A stretch of 64,000 nucleotides of DNA from Chryseobacterium joostei (lineage in GTDB: Bacteria > Bacteroidota > Bacteroidia > Flavobacteriales > Weeksellaceae), in assembly GCF_003815775.1 (NCBI RefSeq), contig NZ_CP033926.1, positions 4,092,001-4,156,000 of the forward strand. Reading direction: 5' to 3'. Shown here piece after piece: positions 50,469 through 59,039 of the stretch. The notes beneath the pieces are model-generated. The model was not told the DNA's origin and searched no databases. It saw only the letters and a list, made by a program, of their open reading frames with translations. The translations under genes and the position numbers were made by a program. Within the stretch, counting starts at the first letter, position 1. Every line of letters begins with the position of its first letter.

Positions 50469-50903
50469 TTATTCAAGAACAAATTTAGCTAAAGGAGCCA
50501 TTCTTGCTTTGTTTAAAGTTAATGTATTCCCGTTAACAGAATAGTTGTCTGCAGCAAGAATTGCTTTTGTAAACTGGTTTTCAATATCCAGATCTTCACA
50601 AGCCATCATGGTAGACATTCCTTGGTTGAATTTAATTCTCATGATTTCAGGCTTGATTTCAAAAGTACCTCCCAAACCATTACATCCTGCATGACCTTCA
50701 TATCTCATTCCGTCCATGTTAAGTTTGAACGAAGGATTGTTTTTTGGATTTTTCAATTTGATCGGCTGGCCATTAAGCTCCGTTAATTTCCATGTTTTTC
50801 CTGTAATATCAGTTGTAGCAGGCTTCTTTGCAGTTTGAGTCTGGCAAGAAACTAGAAATACAGCTAGGAAAAGAGCGGATAAATAATAATATAAGCTTTT
50901 CAT
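50469..50903 (-). CDS. META-domain lipoprotein (HslJ-like)
   Basis: A 144-aa lipoprotein (FLAVFLVSC lipobox) with a META domain: TGKTWKLTELNGQPI, SFKLNMDGMRYEGHAGCNGLGGTFE, TMMACEDLDIENQF and NGNTLTL. HslJ-type META proteins are envelope stress proteins of unknown mechanism. It lies 37 bp behind a second lipoprotein gene on the same strand and is likely cotranscribed with it. Confidence 0.88.
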   Translation of the reverse strand: MKSLYYYLSALFLAVFLVSCQTQTAKKPATTDITGKTWKLTELNGQPIKLKNPKNNPSFKLNMDGMRYEGHAGCNGLGGTFEIKPEIMRIKFNQGMSTMMACEDLDIENQFTKAILAADNYSVNGNTLTLNKARMAPLAKFVLE

Positions 50904-50940
50904 AAATTTTTAATTTTAAATATTATGTTTTGTTCCTATG

Positions 50941-51333
50941 CTAATACGATGCCATTTTTGCAGGTCCTGATTCTTTTTTTGCCTGTTTAAGATGGAAGAG
51001 CACCATATCTACATTCTTCTTTAAAAAAGTTATATTGCCTTTAATTTCAGAGTATTGATACTCTTCATTGGAGGCCGTATACTCAGGCAAAGCATCACTT
51101 TTTTTAAGGTCATAAGTTTTACCGTTTAAATGTACGGTAGCTGTATTTTTAGAACGATTGATGGTTACTTCTATTTTTTCTCCATAGCTGTCAACATATA
51201 CATCTTTTGAAATGTCATCTGTATTTTCAGGATTAACGGAAGTAATTTGTTCAGCTTCTTTTCCGGGATGTTTACACGCTGTTGAGGAAAGAACTGCCAA
51301 CCCCAAAAGGATTGTTGATAATAATTTTTTCAT
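50941..51333 (-). CDS. Small lipoprotein with MliC-like fold
   Basis: The lipoprotein signal MKKLLSTILLGLAVLSSTAC precedes a roughly 110-aa beta-rich domain. The stretch YVDSYGEKIEVTINRSKN, then TATVHLNGKTYDLKKSDAL, then EEYQYSEIKGNITFLKKN follows the spacing of MliC/PliC lysozyme-inhibitor domains. The two cysteines of MliC are absent, so the assignment is tentative. It heads the two-gene unit with the META lipoprotein. Confidence 0.6.
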   Translation of the reverse strand: MKKLLSTILLGLAVLSSTACKHPGKEAEQITSVNPENTDDISKDVYVDSYGEKIEVTINRSKNTATVHLNGKTYDLKKSDALPEYTASNEEYQYSEIKGNITFLKKNVDMVLFHLKQAKKESGPAKMASY

Positions 51334-52057
51334 AGTGATAAGTGATTTTAAAGTGTTTCATGAATTATGGTGTTAATACTATATAAAAATACAAATATTT
51401 TTACTAATTATATGTTAATTTTACATAAACTAACATTATGTTTAAATAAAGGAGCTGTTTGTCACCTTTTTAAGACATTATTCAGAAAACGAAAAGTAAT
51501 TATTAAGATAAAAAGTTTGAAATTGAAATAGTTAATTCGGAATTTTTAACAGTTTTATTTTCAATAGGAAAAAGGATAGTTTATTCATTGTTCATTTGTG
51601 GTTTAAATTTTCGGCAAAAGTAATTTAAATATCATAGAATGCCAATAGGGTTTTGTAAATAATTGAAAATCATGATAAAAATTAGCTTTGTGTGTTTGCG
51701 TTTTCCCGAGATGAAGAATTAATTCGGAATAAAATTTTAATATACCTGAGAAAAGAACCGGATTACATCACTATTACAAAATCTTCCGTGTGGAAGCTGT
51801 AGAAGAGAAAGTACATTGAATTTTGCTTCGCTATTTATTGTATAGTATTATCTTTTATAAATACCTGAAATAAGGTTAGAAATAATTAATGGGTTTTTAT
51901 TTAAGGTTAAATTGTAGTGTGAAATACTATTAAATATGTTCTTATAAAAATTTCAATTACACTTAATAAAATTGATGAATGCTAAAAAATAGCCATTGAA
52001 AAATTAATAAAATTTTGATTTCAGGTTATTTAAAGAAGCGTTAAATTTTGTTAATCT

Positions 52058-52076
52058 ATTATGATGATATCATAAT
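52058..52076. promoter_or_regulatory. Palindromic operator candidate before the efflux operon
   Basis: ATTATGAT-GAT-ATCATAAT is a perfect 8-bp inverted repeat, lying 7 bp before a -7 element (TACATTTG, 52084-52091), where the -33 region and spacer would be. A dimeric repressor such as a TetR or MarR protein could bind here. No such regulator gene is in the window. Confidence 0.6.
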
Positions 52077-52083
52077 CTAAGTG

Positions 52084-52091
52084 TACATTTG
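52084..52091 (+). promoter_or_regulatory. -7 element TACATTTG of the efflux operon
   Basis: Matches TAnnTTTG. It lies 10 bp before the ATG at 52102, so the leader would be very short. No TTG -33 is present at the right distance; the palindrome lies there instead. Confidence 0.55.
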
Positions 52092-52101
52092 CCACTTCAA
52101 A

Positions 52102-52488
52102 ATGAGAAACTTTATAGTATATTTTTTAACAGGTCTTTTTCTGCTCTTTGTAGTGGAAAGCAGACTTAACGTTAAAACACTTCGAAATGACTACTCTGGT
52201 CATGTTTCTCATCATATGCCCAAAAGAGCCAACCGTCTGAATCAAACCTATGAAAAACTTTCGGTTCAGCAGATGGCAGATAATGTAGACAATTCTAGTC
52301 TGGAACTTACTGAGAATGATTTTCAACTGTCTGATGTATTTCAGGCAATTGTTGTTTTTGCAGGTGTTTTCAGTTTGATCTATATTTTTGGGTTAAAAAA
52401 CAAAAAACGGTTTAATCCGGATATTCACGGTTTTATTTTTGGTCTTGCTACCAAAAGGTTTATTCTGATCCGTTCCATTAGAATTTAA
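52102..52488 (+). CDS. Small membrane protein leading the RND operon
   Basis: No family recognised. The 128-aa protein has a hydrophobic N-terminal segment (MRNFIVYFLTGLFLLFVVES, possibly a signal anchor), a polar middle (HMPKRANRLNQTYEKLSVQQ), and a second membrane segment (FQAIVVFAGVFSLIYIFGL, about 85-103) followed by a basic tail. I chose the ATG at 52102; a GTG at 52081 lies upstream of the -7 element. It is transcribed in the same direction as the efflux genes, 142 bp before the adaptor gene, and could be a membrane accessory of the pump, but this is unproven. Confidence 0.65.
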   Translation: MRNFIVYFLTGLFLLFVVESRLNVKTLRNDYSGHVSHHMPKRANRLNQTYEKLSVQQMADNVDNSSLELTENDFQLSDVFQAIVVFAGVFSLIYIFGLKNKKRFNPDIHGFIFGLATKRFILIRSIRI

Positions 52489-52630
52489 AAATTCATTTTT
52501 TCCATTTATTTTCTGCCTGACCTCAGGTGGGGAGGTTTCACGCTGTGTTTGCTGGTAATCATCACATCGTATTATCTTCTATTACCATTTCTATTTCAAA
52601 ACATTAACGATTTATATAAACTCTAGAATT

Positions 52631-53716
52631 ATGATAAAAAGAGTTACCTCAGGCATTGCACTGAGTATCCTGTTACTTGCTGTTAGTTGCAACAAGAAAA
52701 AGGAAGAAAAAGAAGAAGTAACAACCTATCCGGTAACTTCACCGGTAGTGATGGATACTGTGATTAACAAAGAATATGTAGCTCAGATCCAATCTGTAAA
52801 GAACATTGAGGTTCGGGCACAGGAGAAAGGTTTTCTTGAGAAAATCTTTGTAGACGAAGGGCAGTATGTTCAGGCCGGACAAACCTTATTCCGCATTATG
52901 CCAAAACTGTATCAGGCTGAGTTACTAAAGGCAAAAGCTGAAGTAGAGCAAGCCTCCATTGAGCTGAAAAATGCAAGTACATTAGCTGGAAACAATATTG
53001 TTTCTAAAAATGAAAAAGCAATGGCAAAAGCTAAACTGGATGCAGCCAATGCAGAAATGAAACTGGCACAAATTCACCTGTCTTTTACAGATATCAAGGC
53101 TCCGTTCTCCGGAATAATCAATAGAATTCCTTTAAAGCTTGGAAGCTTGGTGGATGAAGGTGATCTTTTAACTTCATTATCAGATAATACAAGTATCTAT
53201 ACGTATTTCAACGTTTCTGAACCTGAATACTTGAGTTATCAAACCCATGCAGCAGACAGAGGAAGCAATCAGGTTTCCTTGATTACCGCTAATGGAGAAA
53301 CCTATTCACAAAAAGGAGAGATCCAGACTATTGAAGGAGAATTTGACAATGAAACAGGGAATATTGCTTTCCGTGCAAAATTTCCCAATCCGGATAAACT
53401 CTTGAGAAACGGTGAAACCGGAAAGGTTCAGATGACCATGCCGGTTCACAATGCATTGATCATTCCGCAGAAAGCAACCTATGAAATCCAGGATCAGAAA
53501 TATGTATTTGTGATAGACAAAAACGGAGTAGCAAAATCCCGAAATATAAAAATTGGCTATGAACTTCAGGATTTGTATGTGGTAAGCTCTGGTATTTCAA
53601 AAGGAGATCAAATTCTTTTGGAGGGTGTTCAGAAAGTGAAGGATGATCAGAAAGTGAAAACAAAATTCCAGGATCCTAAAAAAGTTCTTCAATCATTGAA
53701 ATTAAAAGCAGAGTAA
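52631..53716 (+). CDS. RND efflux periplasmic adaptor (MFP), lipoprotein
   Basis: The 361-aa protein starts with a lipoprotein signal (SGIALSILLLAVSC) and is the membrane-fusion adaptor of a tripartite pump. It shows the lipoyl-like region EVRAQEKGFLEKIFVDEGQYVQAGQTLFRI, an alpha-hairpin (ELLKAKAEVEQASIELKNAS), the DIKAPFSGIINRIPLKLGSLVDEGDLL flank and the beta-barrel domain. It links the RND pump and the outer-membrane factor encoded next. The adjacent genes are in the order adaptor, pump, outer-membrane factor. Confidence 0.95.
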   Translation: MIKRVTSGIALSILLLAVSCNKKKEEKEEVTTYPVTSPVVMDTVINKEYVAQIQSVKNIEVRAQEKGFLEKIFVDEGQYVQAGQTLFRIMPKLYQAELLKAKAEVEQASIELKNASTLAGNNIVSKNEKAMAKAKLDAANAEMKLAQIHLSFTDIKAPFSGIINRIPLKLGSLVDEGDLLTSLSDNTSIYTYFNVSEPEYLSYQTHAADRGSNQVSLITANGETYSQKGEIQTIEGEFDNETGNIAFRAKFPNPDKLLRNGETGKVQMTMPVHNALIIPQKATYEIQDQKYVFVIDKNGVAKSRNIKIGYELQDLYVVSSGISKGDQILLEGVQKVKDDQKVKTKFQDPKKVLQSLKLKAE

Positions 53717-53737
53717 TGGTCTCTAAAGTGAAGTAGT

Positions 53738-56700
53738 ATGTTTAAGAAATTCATCCGCAGACCTGTTCTGTCTATTGTAATCTCATTGATTATTGTGTTT
53801 TTAGGGATCTTGTCATTGGTAAAACTTCCGGTGACCCAGTTCCCATCTATTTCTCCACCTAAGGTAAACATCACCGCAGAATACCCTGGAGCCAACAACG
53901 AATTATTGATTAAATCTGTTGTTATTCCATTAGAAAGAGGGTTAAACGGTGTTCCGGGCATGAAGTACATGACCTCGGATGCCGGTAATGATGGAGAAGC
54001 TTCTATTCAGGTAGTATTTGACTTGGGAACAGATCCCAACGTAGCTGCCGTAAACGTTCAAAACCGTGTATCTTCAGTAGTAAATAAATTACCACCGCTG
54101 GTAGTTCGTGAAGGGGTGAAAATTACCCGTGAAGAACCGAATATGTTGATGTACATTAACCTGTACAGTGACGATCCTAAAGCCGATCAGAAATTCCTGT
54201 TCAATTATGCAGATATCAATGTGATGTCCGAATTGAGAAGGGTAAGTGGGGTTGGTTTTGCCGATATCCTTGGAACCCGTGAATATGCAATGCGTATCTG
54301 GCTTAAGCCGGACAGACTGACTGCCTACAATATTTCAGCTGATGAAGTAATGGAGTCCCTGAATGAACAAAGTTTGGAAGCATCTCCGGGTAAAACGGGA
54401 GAAAGTTCTGGAAAACGTTCGCAGTCTTTTGAATACGTACTAAAGTATCCGGGTCGTTTTAATAATGAAAAAGATTATGGAAATATCATTCTAAGGGCAA
54501 AGCCTGATGGTGAGTCTATACGTTTGAAAGATGTTGCAGATATTGAATTCGGAAGTTCAATGTATGATATTTATTCTACGTTGAATGGTAAACCTTCTGC
54601 TGCAATCACTGTAAAACAGTCTTATGGATCCAATGCGAGTGACGTTATCAAAAATGTAAAAACTTTAATGGCAGAACTGGAAAAAAATAATTTTCCAAAA
54701 GGGATGCATTATGATATCAGCTATGATGTTTCCAGATTCCTTGATGCCTCAATGGAAAAGGTTATACATACTTTATTTGAAGCCTTTATATTGGTAGCAA
54801 TTGTTGTATTTCTTTTTCTTGGAGACTGGCGTTCGACATTAATTCCGGCACTGGCAGTTCCGGTGTCATTAGTAGGAACCTTTGCGATAATGTCAGCTTT
54901 CGGAATTACGCTAAATATGATATCACTCTTCGCCTTAGTAATGGCGATTGGGGTAGTTGTAGATGATGCCATTGTTGTAATAGAAGCAGTTCATGCCAAG
55001 ATGGAGGAAAAGCATCTCTCTCCATTAAAGGCCACGGAAGAAGCAATGCACGAGATCAGTGGGGCAATTATTGCAATTACGTTGGTAATGGCATCTGTAT
55101 TTATCCCGATTGCATTCATGTCCGGACCAGTGGGAGTATTTTATCGTCAGTTTTCTATTACGATGGCTTCCTCCATTATCTTATCAGGAGTTGTAGCCCT
55201 TACGCTTACACCGGCATTATGTGCTTTAATCCTGAGAAATAATCATGGGAAAGCAAAAAAGAAAACACTGATAAGTATTTTCCTAGATAAGTTCAATAAC
55301 CTATTTACAAAAGGTGCCGGAAAATATGAGAAAATGCTTAATAAAACGGTTACGAAAAAAACGATTACGTTACCATTGTTACTGGCATTTTGTGCATGTA
55401 CTTATTTCTTGAGTAACTCCCTTCCTTCAGGATTTATTCCGGCAGAAGATCAGGGAATGATTTATGCAATTATTCAGACGCCTCCGGGATCTACTTTGGA
55501 AAGAACCAATCAGATTGCTAAGGAGCTTTTAAGAGAATCTGAAGATGTTGATGGGGTACAGTCTGTTTCTTCTCTTGCAGGATACGAGATTCTTACAGAG
55601 GGTACAGGATCTAACTCAGGAACCTGTCTGATCAACCTTAAAAGTTGGGAAGAACGTAAGGAGTCTGCAGCGGAGATCATTGAAAAACTGGAAGAAAAAG
55701 CTAAAAATATTCCGGGAGCCAATATTGAATTTTTCCAGCCACCATCCATTCCTGGGTATGGTGCTGCAGGAGGGTTTGAGTTACGTTTACTGGATAAAGC
55801 AGGAAGCGGCGATTACCATAAAATGGAACAGGTAAGTAATGACTTTGTTAAAGAATTGAAGAAACGACCGGAGCTAGGATCTGCATTTACATTTTATTCA
55901 GCCAGTTTTCCACAATATATGCTTAAGGTAGATAATGATCTTGCAGAACAAAAAGGAGTAACAATTGCAAAGGCGATGGATAATTTATCAACATTGATAG
56001 GTTCCAACTATGAGACCAGCTTTATCCGTTTCGACAGGCCATACAAGGTAATTGTTCAGGCAGGTCCACAATATCGTGCGTTACCTACTGATCTTTTAAA
56101 ATTATATGTTAAAAATGATAAGGATCAAATGGTACCTTATTCGGACTTCATGCATCTTGAAAAAGTATATGGTTTATCAGAAATCACAAGGCACAATATG
56201 TATAATTCAGCAGAGGTGAGTGGAACTCCGGCGCCGGGATATAGTAGTGGTCAGGCAATTCAAGCCATTAAGGAAGTTGCAGATAAAACACTCCCAAGAG
56301 GATTTGGTATTGACTGGGCAGGTATTTCCAAAGATGAAGTAAGCCGTGGAAACGAAGCCGTATTTATATTCCTGGTGTGTTTAGGGTTTGTATATCTGAT
56401 TCTTTCTGCGCAGTATGAGAGTTTTATTCTTCCGTTACCGGTAATTTTATCCTTACCTACGGGTATTTTCGGAGCATTTTTATGCTTGAAGCTTCTAGGA
56501 TTGGAGAATAATATCTATGCACAGGTGGCTATGGTTATGCTTATCGGGCTTTTGGGTAAGAATGCCGTATTGATCGTAGAATTTGCTGTACAGAAAAAAG
56601 CAGAAGAGGGAATTCCGGTTGCAAAAGCTGCTATAGAGGGAGCTGCTATCCGTTTCCGTCCGATCTTGATGACTTCCTTTGCCTTTGTTGCGGGATTGAT

Positions 56701-56929
56701 TCCTTTGGTTATTGCAACAGGCCCTGGAGCCGTAGGAAATAGAACCATTGGTACAGCAGCAGCAGGAGGGATGTTGATAGGTACGGTCTTCGGGTTGATG
56801 ATTATTCCGGGATTGTATTACATCTTTGGAACCATTGCTGAAAAGTCGAGACTGGCAAAATATGAAGAGGAAAATCCTTTAACAGAACAAACTGAACCTT
56901 ATGAACATGATGGAAAATTTGAAGACTAA
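53738..56929 (+). CDS. RND efflux transporter, HAE1 family
   Basis: The 1063-aa inner-membrane drug:H+ antiporter has 12 membrane segments in two halves. Visible marks: FIRRPVLSIVISLIIVFLGI (TM1), FPSISPPKVNITAEYPGAN, the porter loops, and TM4 with the proton-relay pair VVDDAIVVIEAVH (GVVVDDAI, near residue 406-412). FMSGPVGVFYRQFSIT and the second-half GLLGKNAVLIVEFA correspond to AcrB hallmarks. Length matches AcrB/MexB. The preferred drugs are unknown. Its 3' end overlaps the outer-membrane factor start by 29 bp. Confidence 0.96.
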   Translation: MFKKFIRRPVLSIVISLIIVFLGILSLVKLPVTQFPSISPPKVNITAEYPGANNELLIKSVVIPLERGLNGVPGMKYMTSDAGNDGEASIQVVFDLGTDPNVAAVNVQNRVSSVVNKLPPLVVREGVKITREEPNMLMYINLYSDDPKADQKFLFNYADINVMSELRRVSGVGFADILGTREYAMRIWLKPDRLTAYNISADEVMESLNEQSLEASPGKTGESSGKRSQSFEYVLKYPGRFNNEKDYGNIILRAKPDGESIRLKDVADIEFGSSMYDIYSTLNGKPSAAITVKQSYGSNASDVIKNVKTLMAELEKNNFPKGMHYDISYDVSRFLDASMEKVIHTLFEAFILVAIVVFLFLGDWRSTLIPALAVPVSLVGTFAIMSAFGITLNMISLFALVMAIGVVVDDAIVVIEAVHAKMEEKHLSPLKATEEAMHEISGAIIAITLVMASVFIPIAFMSGPVGVFYRQFSITMASSIILSGVVALTLTPALCALILRNNHGKAKKKTLISIFLDKFNNLFTKGAGKYEKMLNKTVTKKTITLPLLLAFCACTYFLSNSLPSGFIPAEDQGMIYAIIQTPPGSTLERTNQIAKELLRESEDVDGVQSVSSLAGYEILTEGTGSNSGTCLINLKSWEERKESAAEIIEKLEEKAKNIPGANIEFFQPPSIPGYGAAGGFELRLLDKAGSGDYHKMEQVSNDFVKELKKRPELGSAFTFYSASFPQYMLKVDNDLAEQKGVTIAKAMDNLSTLIGSNYETSFIRFDRPYKVIVQAGPQYRALPTDLLKLYVKNDKDQMVPYSDFMHLEKVYGLSEITRHNMYNSAEVSGTPAPGYSSGQAIQAIKEVADKTLPRGFGIDWAGISKDEVSRGNEAVFIFLVCLGFVYLILSAQYESFILPLPVILSLPTGIFGAFLCLKLLGLENNIYAQVAMVMLIGLLGKNAVLIVEFAVQKKAEEGIPVAKAAIEGAAIRFRPILMTSFAFVAGLIPLVIATGPGAVGNRTIGTAAAGGMLIGTVFGLMIIPGLYYIFGTIAEKSRLAKYEEENPLTEQTEPYEHDGKFED

Positions 56930-58358
56930 AAATATAATAGCTGCCATTGCCTTATCTCTTGTTTTAGCAAGTTGTAAGGCTCCAATGGCTACAGTCATAA
57001 AAGATGAAGTTAAGACCAATATACCTCAAAACTTCAATCAGGAAGAACAACAAGACGCCAATAATAACAGTGGAACAACCCCTTGGAGACAGTTTTTTAC
57101 CGATCCAAACCTGGTAAGCCTTATTGAAACAGCTTTAAAGAACAATCAGGAGCTACTTATCACTCTTCAGGAAATTGAAATTGCCAAGAGTGGAGTTTTA
57201 GCTAAAAAGGGCCGATTAAGCCCAACTGTTTCAGCAGGGATAGGTGCCGGATTGAAAAAAGCAGGACGTTATACCAGTGAAGGAGCCGGGGATGCTACTA
57301 CAGAGATAGAACCAGGAAGAGAAATGCCTGATCCACTAGGTAATTTCGGTGGCGGATTAATGGCCAATTGGGAAGTTGATATCTGGAAGAAACTGAGAAC
57401 AGAAAAGGAATCAGCGGTTGCTCACTATCTTTCTACAGTAGAAGGTAAAAACTTTGTGTTGTCTAATCTTATTGAGGAAGTTGCAGATAATTATTATGAA
57501 TTATTGGCTCTAGATAATCAATTGGATATCATACAGCAATATATTAAGCTTCAGCAAAGAGCCTTGGAGATTTCCAAGATTCAGAAAGAGGCTGCAGCTG
57601 CAACAGAGCTGGCTGTGAAGAAATTTGAAGCAGAACTGGCAAAGTCCAAGGCTTCAGAATATACCATTCGTCAGCAGATTACGGAAAAGGAGAATGAGAT
57701 CAATGCTTTATTGGGAAGATATCCACAACCGATTATCAGAACAAAGGAGAACTTCATGTCTACTATTCCGCCGACTGTATATACCGGGATTCCGTCACAA
57801 TTATTGGCCAATCGTCCTGATATTAAGGAGGCAGAATTGGAACTAAAATCTTCAAAACTGGATGTTGAAGCAGCGAGAAAAGAGTTTTATCCTTCCCTGG
57901 AAATCTCCGCAACACTAGGGTTGGAAGCATTCAAGCCATCTTATTTAGTAAAAATGCCTGAGTCTATAGCCTATAATCTGGTTGGAGAACTGGCAGGACC
58001 GCTTATTAATAAAAGTGCTATTAAAGCCAACTTCCAGACTGCGGATGCAAAACAGATACAAGCATTGTACGAATATGATAAAACTATTCTGAATGCTTAT
58101 TTGGATGTAGCCAATCTAATGTCTAAGATCAAAAATATAGATCAGTATTATCAATTAAAATCTCAGGAGACAAAAGCCCTGGATCAGTCCATTGATATTG
58201 CCAATCAATTATTCAGAAACTCCAGAGCAGATTATCTTGAAGTTCTTTTGAACCAAAGAGATGCACTGGATGCCAAAATGGAGCTTATAGAAGCCAAACA
58301 AAAACAGCTAAGCACTGTGGTGGATATCTACAAGAGTCTGGGTGGCGGCTGGAAATAA
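56901..58358 (+). CDS. RND efflux outer-membrane factor (NodT/OprM type)
   Basis: An outer-membrane lipoprotein of 485 aa. The start MNMMENLKTKNIIAAIALSL ends in the lipobox VLASC. Two OEP repeats follow: LIETALKNNQELLITLQEIEIAKS with GRLSPTVSAGIGAG, and ANRPDIKEAELELKSSKLDVEAARKEFYPSLEISATLG. The channel is typical of TolC-like proteins. Three candidate ATGs (56901, 56907, 56910) are in frame. The overlap with the pump gene suggests coupled translation. Confidence 0.93.
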   Translation: MNMMENLKTKNIIAAIALSLVLASCKAPMATVIKDEVKTNIPQNFNQEEQQDANNNSGTTPWRQFFTDPNLVSLIETALKNNQELLITLQEIEIAKSGVLAKKGRLSPTVSAGIGAGLKKAGRYTSEGAGDATTEIEPGREMPDPLGNFGGGLMANWEVDIWKKLRTEKESAVAHYLSTVEGKNFVLSNLIEEVADNYYELLALDNQLDIIQQYIKLQQRALEISKIQKEAAAATELAVKKFEAELAKSKASEYTIRQQITEKENEINALLGRYPQPIIRTKENFMSTIPPTVYTGIPSQLLANRPDIKEAELELKSSKLDVEAARKEFYPSLEISATLGLEAFKPSYLVKMPESIAYNLVGELAGPLINKSAIKANFQTADAKQIQALYEYDKTILNAYLDVANLMSKIKNIDQYYQLKSQETKALDQSIDIANQLFRNSRADYLEVLLNQRDALDAKMELIEAKQKQLSTVVDIYKSLGGGWK

Positions 58359-58396
58359 AGAAATATCATAATTCAGTCAATAAACAGTTAATGTTT

Positions 58397-58431
58397 TGGG
58401 GTCAATTCTTCGGAGTTGGCCCCTTTTGTTA
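58397..58431 (+). terminator. Terminator of the RND operon
   Basis: GGGGTCAATTC, TTCG loop, GAGTTGGCCCC (58398-58423) form an 11-bp stem with wobble pairs, followed by TTTTG. It separates the efflux operon from the unknown cluster to the right. Confidence 0.8.
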
Positions 58432-58653
58432 TTGTATACTTTGCTATGATGGCTGTAAGTTAAAAGAGAAAGAGAATGATTTTAATTCTAAACAAAGGCT
58501 AGGATCCCTCCAATTCAAAAAATACAGTAAATAGACTGGGAAAATTTTATATCAGAACACGTCTTGGTTAATACTTATATACTCATGCTTTAATAATTAT
58601 AATTTTTTTATACCAAAAAATATAACACGACGAGTTTTGACGTTGGTCACAAA

Positions 58654-58661
58654 TACTTTTG
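58654..58661 (+). promoter_or_regulatory. -7 element TACTTTTG of the unknown cluster
   Basis: Matches TAnnTTTG. The nearest TTG lies only 14 bp upstream (58637-58639). The inverted repeat TTGTATT/AATACAA overlaps the -7 element and the expected transcription start. The first gene starts about 370 bp downstream. Confidence 0.45.
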
Positions 58662-58983
58662 TATTGTAATAAAAATACAACAACTATGACCACATTTTTT
58701 CAAACACTCGATTGCTTCATCAAGAAGAAGAAATCACAAATTCTAAAACTTACCAACACATTAATTAACCAATTTTTAAAATCACATTGACGATGATAAG
58801 TGATGCTATTCACATTACAATACCAATGTATTTTATGTAACCAACTACACAAAAAAAATATGAAACAACACAAAAACACCAAATTTTTAACTATACAATG
58901 TACCTGCGTTTCTTGCAGAGATTACATTTAAATTTTGATAATAACACAATGAAGTTATTACAAAAACAATCTTCAATGAATTC

Positions 58984-59019
58984 TAAAATTTGGAATTTAT
59001 TGAATCACACCAAATTTTA
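58984..59019 (+). other. Hairpin just before the metalloprotease gene
   Basis: TAAAATTTGG (58984-58993) pairs with CCAAATTTTA (59010-59019) over a 16-nt loop, 20 nt upstream of the ATG. It is followed by ATTTTTAATATTT and resembles a weak attenuator or translation control element. Confidence 0.4.
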
Positions 59020-59039
59020 ATTTTTAATATTTAAAAAAT

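Larger units (their letters stand above)
51334..52101. other. Gene-free AT-rich region upstream of the efflux operon
   Basis: 770 bp between divergent units with no supportable gene on either strand. A 12-bp direct repeat TTAATTCGGAAT occurs at 51532 and 51719. The right end holds a perfect palindrome and a -7 element, listed separately. The rest shows nothing I can name. Confidence 0.6.
58432..59039. other. Leader region of the unknown metalloprotease cluster
   Basis: This 608-bp AT-rich stretch has a -7 element (58654-58661), an inverted repeat TTGTATT/AATACAA (58659-58665, 58674-58680), and two short ORFs. The first is 58686-58790, 34 aa (MTTFFQTLDCF onward). The second is 58803-58931, 42 aa, with CILC and CTCVSC cysteine motifs. 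A 10-bp hairpin lies just before the gene at 59040 (58984-58993 with 59010-59019). None of the short ORFs is long enough to be certain. Together they give the gene at 59040 a possible leader of about 370 nt. Confidence 0.5.

Noticed and set aside
51532..51730. 12-bp direct repeat TTAATTCGGAAT at 51532 and 51719
   Set aside because: Two short copies 187 bp apart in AT-rich DNA could be chance; no mobile element or att site is next to them.
51600..52000. Short coding-like stretches in the region before the efflux operon
   Set aside because: A stretch reading like HHYYKIFRVEAVEEKV has no start codon and only about 25 codons; too little to call a remnant.
58803..58931. 42-aa cysteine-rich frame with CILC and CTCVSC
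   Set aside because: It looks zinc-finger-like but is short, lies in an untranslated leader, and has no conservation evidence; kept only as part of the leader description.
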